From positions 1 to 6,865 of the forward strand of contig JAHHRJ010000077.1 in the NCBI GenBank assembly GCA_020025885.1: 6,865 bases of DNA. Reading direction: 5' to 3'. Of the stretch, positions 5,308 through 6,865 are shown piece after piece (within the stretch, counting starts at the first letter, position 1; every line of letters starts with the position of its first letter). The position numbers and the translations under genes are program-made. This stretch comes from Butyricicoccus sp. GTDB taxonomy: Bacteria; Bacillota; Clostridia; Oscillospirales; Butyricicoccaceae. Below the pieces are notes generated by a model that saw only the letters and a list, made by a program, of their open reading frames with translations, searched no databases and was not told the DNA's origin.

Positions 5308-6144
5308 TTACTGCACAAGTGACTGCAAAATTTCTTGTGCAATTACAAATTCAGAGATTCCCATAGAACCCGCAGCAACTGTATACTCATCGAATACAAG
5401 TACCAGTTTTCCATCTTCATTCCAATAAAAGGACTGCTCTGGATCAATTTGTTCAAGTTCTTCTGGAAAATATGCTGCATTTGGGTCTGTGGCATTGCGT
5501 TCTTCCATCTGCCGTCTTACCTCATTCGACAGAACGCGGATATAATCACCCTTCCAGGGGAATAAATTGGAGAGTGTGACCACCTTTCCGCTATTCTTAT
5601 TGATGTGGTAATACTGCACACGTTGTGCGCCGCCTGCCACAGTCTGCACCAAATACACCCGCAGGGTGAACCACTTGGCATTGTCCATTGCAACCTGATA
5701 CTGAATATCCAAGCCTGCATGGACATCCGTTCTGCCATACTCTGCTTCAAATGCACGGAGCAAGCGATCTGCTTCTGCCTGCACCGCCGCATTGATCTGT
5801 TCGCCCGCTTCCCCTGCCTGCTGGATCTGCGGAATCCGAATATCGACCTGCTGTGCATTTGTGTTGTAAACATGGTGGCGGAATGTGACCACCTGCACCA
5901 GCTGTCCGATCACCGGAATACTGCCAAGCGTACGCGCCGCCTCTGCGGATACATTGGGTGCAGCAACAAAGATCGCAATTGCTGCTGCAATACCAACGCC
6001 CATCCTATGCCAGCCTCCTGACATCTTTGAGGTGGATTCCAGTTGTGCGCAGGTCTGCTTTACCCGTTCAGCATAGCCCTCAGGGAGCGGGCTGCCCTGT
6101 TTCTTCGCAAGTGCACACAGCTGTTCATCCATTGCAGTTTGCAT
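5308..6144 (-). CDS. Anti-sigma factor, RsiV-like (DUF3298/DUF4163 type)
   Basis: This 278-residue single-pass membrane protein should sequester the ECF sigma factor encoded just upstream. The N-terminal cytosolic part (1-46), with MDEQLCALAKK and a helical ERVKQTCAQLE, is the expected sigma-binding region. One membrane helix (about 48-62) follows, then VSAEA (65-69), which resembles a signal-peptidase site. The external part has the family's RTLGSIPVIGQLVQVVTFR linker, and a C-terminal domain with YYHINKNSGKVVTLSNLF, SFYWNEDGKLVLVFDEY and a final GISEFVI strand, typical of DUF3298 as in Bacillus RsiV. RsiV binds lysozyme, is then cut by signal peptidase and a site-2 protease, and releases SigV. 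Whether this relative senses lysozyme cannot be read from sequence. ATG 6142-6144 has GAGGT seven bases upstream, and the gap from the sigma stop is 31 bases, so the two genes form an operon. The symbol rsiV is withheld because the ligand is unknown. Confidence 0.85.
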   Translation of the reverse strand: MQTAMDEQLCALAKKQGSPLPEGYAERVKQTCAQLESTSKMSGGWHRMGVGIAAAIAIFVAAPNVSAEAARTLGSIPVIGQLVQVVTFRHHVYNTNAQQVDIRIPQIQQAGEAGEQINAAVQAEADRLLRAFEAEYGRTDVHAGLDIQYQVAMDNAKWFTLRVYLVQTVAGGAQRVQYYHINKNSGKVVTLSNLFPWKGDYIRVLSNEVRRQMEERNATDPNAAYFPEELEQIDPEQSFYWNEDGKLVLVFDEYTVAAGSMGISEFVIAQEILQSLVQ

Positions 6145-6175
6145 GTTCTGTACCTCGCTTTCAAAAAATCAAGTT

Positions 6176-6652
6176 TTAAGGTTCTAAAACTTGCCGCAGG
6201 CGTGCACGAGCACGGGTCAAACGTGTCCGCACAGCGCCCTGAGAGATCACAAGGATGCGCGCAACCTCCCGCACAGAAAGCCCTTCATAATAAAACAGCG
6301 TCACAACTGCACGCTGTTCATCTGGCAGACGCTGCACCGCCTCCCAAAGGGAAAATTGCTCTGTCCAATCGATTTCAGGTGCAGGCAAATTCCACTCAAA
6401 ATCGGAAAGGCTGGCGGTTGGACGACTTTTGTGGTACTGGTCATAACAAGTATTGGCAACGATCCGCAACAGCCAAGTACGTGCCTTCGCTAGATCACGC
6501 AGGGTGCTTCGGCGCGCATAAGCCTTACAGATCGCCTCCTGTACCGCGTCTTCCGCATCTTCATTGGTATGCAGAATAGAGCGTGCGGTGCGGTACATTG
6601 CTGTCTGATTCTCCACCACAAGCGCAGTGAAAGTCTCTTGACTCATTTCCAC
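6176..6652 (-). CDS. ECF-type RNA polymerase sigma factor (SigV-like)
   Basis: This 158-residue alternative sigma factor directs RNA polymerase to stress promoters. Region 2 (about 8-75) has YRTARSILHTNEDAEDAVQEA and KARTWLLRIVANTCYDQYHK, matching -10 recognition and core binding. Region 4 (about 100-155) has the AVQRLPDEQRAVVTLFYYEG helix and the helix-turn-helix LSVREVARILVISQGAVR, then TRLTRARARLR, matching -35 recognition. The length is normal for ECF factors with only regions 2 and 4. The start is taken as GTG 6650-6652, which has AAAGGAGG (6664-6671) eleven bases upstream; the in-frame ATG at 6644-6646 would be 17 bases away and no start codon lies closer upstream. It is first in an operon with the RsiV-like gene. 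The promoter at 6729-6754 fits ECF consensus, implying autoregulation. Confidence 0.92.
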   Translation of the reverse strand: MEMSQETFTALVVENQTAMYRTARSILHTNEDAEDAVQEAICKAYARRSTLRDLAKARTWLLRIVANTCYDQYHKSRPTASLSDFEWNLPAPEIDWTEQFSLWEAVQRLPDEQRAVVTLFYYEGLSVREVARILVISQGAVRTRLTRARARLRQVLEP

Positions 6653-6681
6653 AGAGTGTCTTTCCTCCTTTCCATGCAGGT

Positions 6682-6707
6682 TCAGACGATTTCGCGAAAT
6701 CGTCTGA
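6682..6707. promoter_or_regulatory. 26-bp perfect palindrome in the sigma-factor leader
   Basis: The half-site TCAGACGATTTCG (6682-6694) is followed directly by its exact reverse complement (6695-6707). It lies between the predicted transcription start and the ribosome binding site (6664-6671), ten bases from the latter. It could be a dimeric-repressor operator, or an mRNA hairpin affecting translation or stability. There is no adjacent U tract, so a terminator is unlikely. Confidence 0.6.
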
Positions 6708-6709
6708 TT

Positions 6710-6719
6710 TGACCGGTCA
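6710..6719. promoter_or_regulatory. TGACCGGTCA palindrome at the predicted transcription start
   Basis: This 10-bp perfect palindrome sits about ten bases downstream of the CGTC -10 element on the minus strand, where transcription should begin. The position suits an operator, but a palindrome this short may be chance. Confidence 0.3.
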
Positions 6720-6728
6720 TTTATTATA

Positions 6729-6754
6729 GACGCATTCGTGCAAAAAAATGTTAC
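6729..6754 (-). promoter_or_regulatory. ECF-sigma autoregulatory promoter
   Basis: On the minus strand GTAAC (6750-6754) is followed by an A, a run of seven T, and after 17 bases in total CGTC (6729-6732), then TATAATAA. This is the AAC / T-rich spacer / CGTC pattern of Bacillus SigM/SigV/SigX-class promoters. A TATAAT (6723-6728) overlaps the -10 but lacks a good sigma-A -35, so basal sigma-A transcription is only possible. No comparable motif was seen before the CBM9-like gene. Confidence 0.75.
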
Positions 6755-6784
6755 TACACTTTTTTAAATTTTTAAACATCACAT

Positions 6785-6815
6785 AAAAATACCAGTGTCA
6801 AACACTGGTATTTTT
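6785..6815. terminator. Bidirectional terminator at the right edge
   Basis: A perfect 14-bp stem AAAAATACCAGTGT (6785-6798) / ACACTGGTATTTTT (6802-6815) with a three-base loop carries A and T runs on both sides. It probably ends a gene to the right, outside the window, and shields the sigma operon promoter from read-through. The remaining bases 6816-6865 show no supportable gene. Confidence 0.8.
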
Positions 6816-6865
6816 CAGCGTGTCAAAAAAGTCACTGCACCCTTTTTATTTTGGAGCGAAGCGAC

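Noticed and set aside
4739..5428. 229-codon plus-strand ORF opposite the CBM9-like and anti-sigma genes
   Set aside because: It runs antisense across two recognisable coding regions and a terminator hairpin; the translation is Cys/Leu/Pro-rich shadow sequence with no family signature.
6043..6579. 178-codon plus-strand ORF opposite the sigma factor
   Set aside because: The opposite strand encodes a clear ECF sigma factor with both conserved regions; this frame is its antisense shadow.
6815..6865. Short minus-strand open frame at the right edge ending in TGA at 6815-6817
   Set aside because: Only 16 codons are visible with no recognisable motif; the terminator position makes a gene end here possible but unsupported.

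Overview
The window looks like chromosomal DNA from an anaerobic gut-type Firmicute (Clostridia, perhaps near Oscillospiraceae or Butyricicoccaceae). The evidence is strong GGAGG-type ribosome binding sites, sigma-A promoters with 16-17 bp spacers, an archaeal/eukaryote-type OGG1 glycosylase, a clostridial-style cytosolic vWA protein and a SigV/RsiV-like pair. The taxonomic placement is inference from protein style, not from a marker gene.

Layout. (1) 1-128: the 3' end of an IS30-family insertion sequence (transposase C-terminus plus terminal repeat region). (2) About 129-694, plus strand: remnant of a FtsX/MacB-type ABC transporter permease. It has lost its N-terminal part at the IS junction and appears to have lost a large in-frame internal segment. 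A bidirectional hairpin terminator at 693-736 ends it. (3) 738-1559, minus strand: a small SCP2-like lipid-binding protein and, upstream of it, a two-helix membrane protein with a C-terminal zinc ribbon, each with its own promoter. (4) 1798-2616, plus strand: an 8-oxoguanine DNA glycosylase (OGG1 family), transcribed divergently from the zinc-ribbon gene and closed by a clean terminator. (5) 2748-4172, plus strand: a 474-residue vWA-domain protein whose metal site (MIDAS) is degenerate, closed by a UUCG-loop terminator. (6) 4403-5217, minus strand: a secreted CBM9-like carbohydrate-binding protein broken by an apparent one-base frameshift just after its signal peptide. (7) 5308-6652, minus strand: an anti-sigma factor of the RsiV/DUF3298 type and its ECF sigma factor. 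The pair is preceded by a textbook ECF autoregulatory promoter and a 26-bp perfect palindrome in the predicted leader. (8) 6785-6865: a further terminator serving a gene outside the window.

How the genes relate. The only clear functional unit is sigma plus anti-sigma: the sigma factor should transcribe its own operon from the promoter at 6729-6754, and the membrane-anchored RsiV-like protein should hold it inactive until an envelope signal triggers proteolysis. The CBM9-like gene lies directly downstream in the same direction, but a strong hairpin separates it. It is therefore either a read-through member of the stress operon or an independent gene. The other genes are singletons isolated by terminators.

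I found no CRISPR array, tRNA, rRNA, riboswitch or defence system. The most notable points are the degenerate MIDAS of the vWA protein, the palindromes beside the ECF promoter, the substituted NNN/Arg motif of the glycosylase, and the two decayed genes. Nothing here convincingly amounts to a wholly new system.
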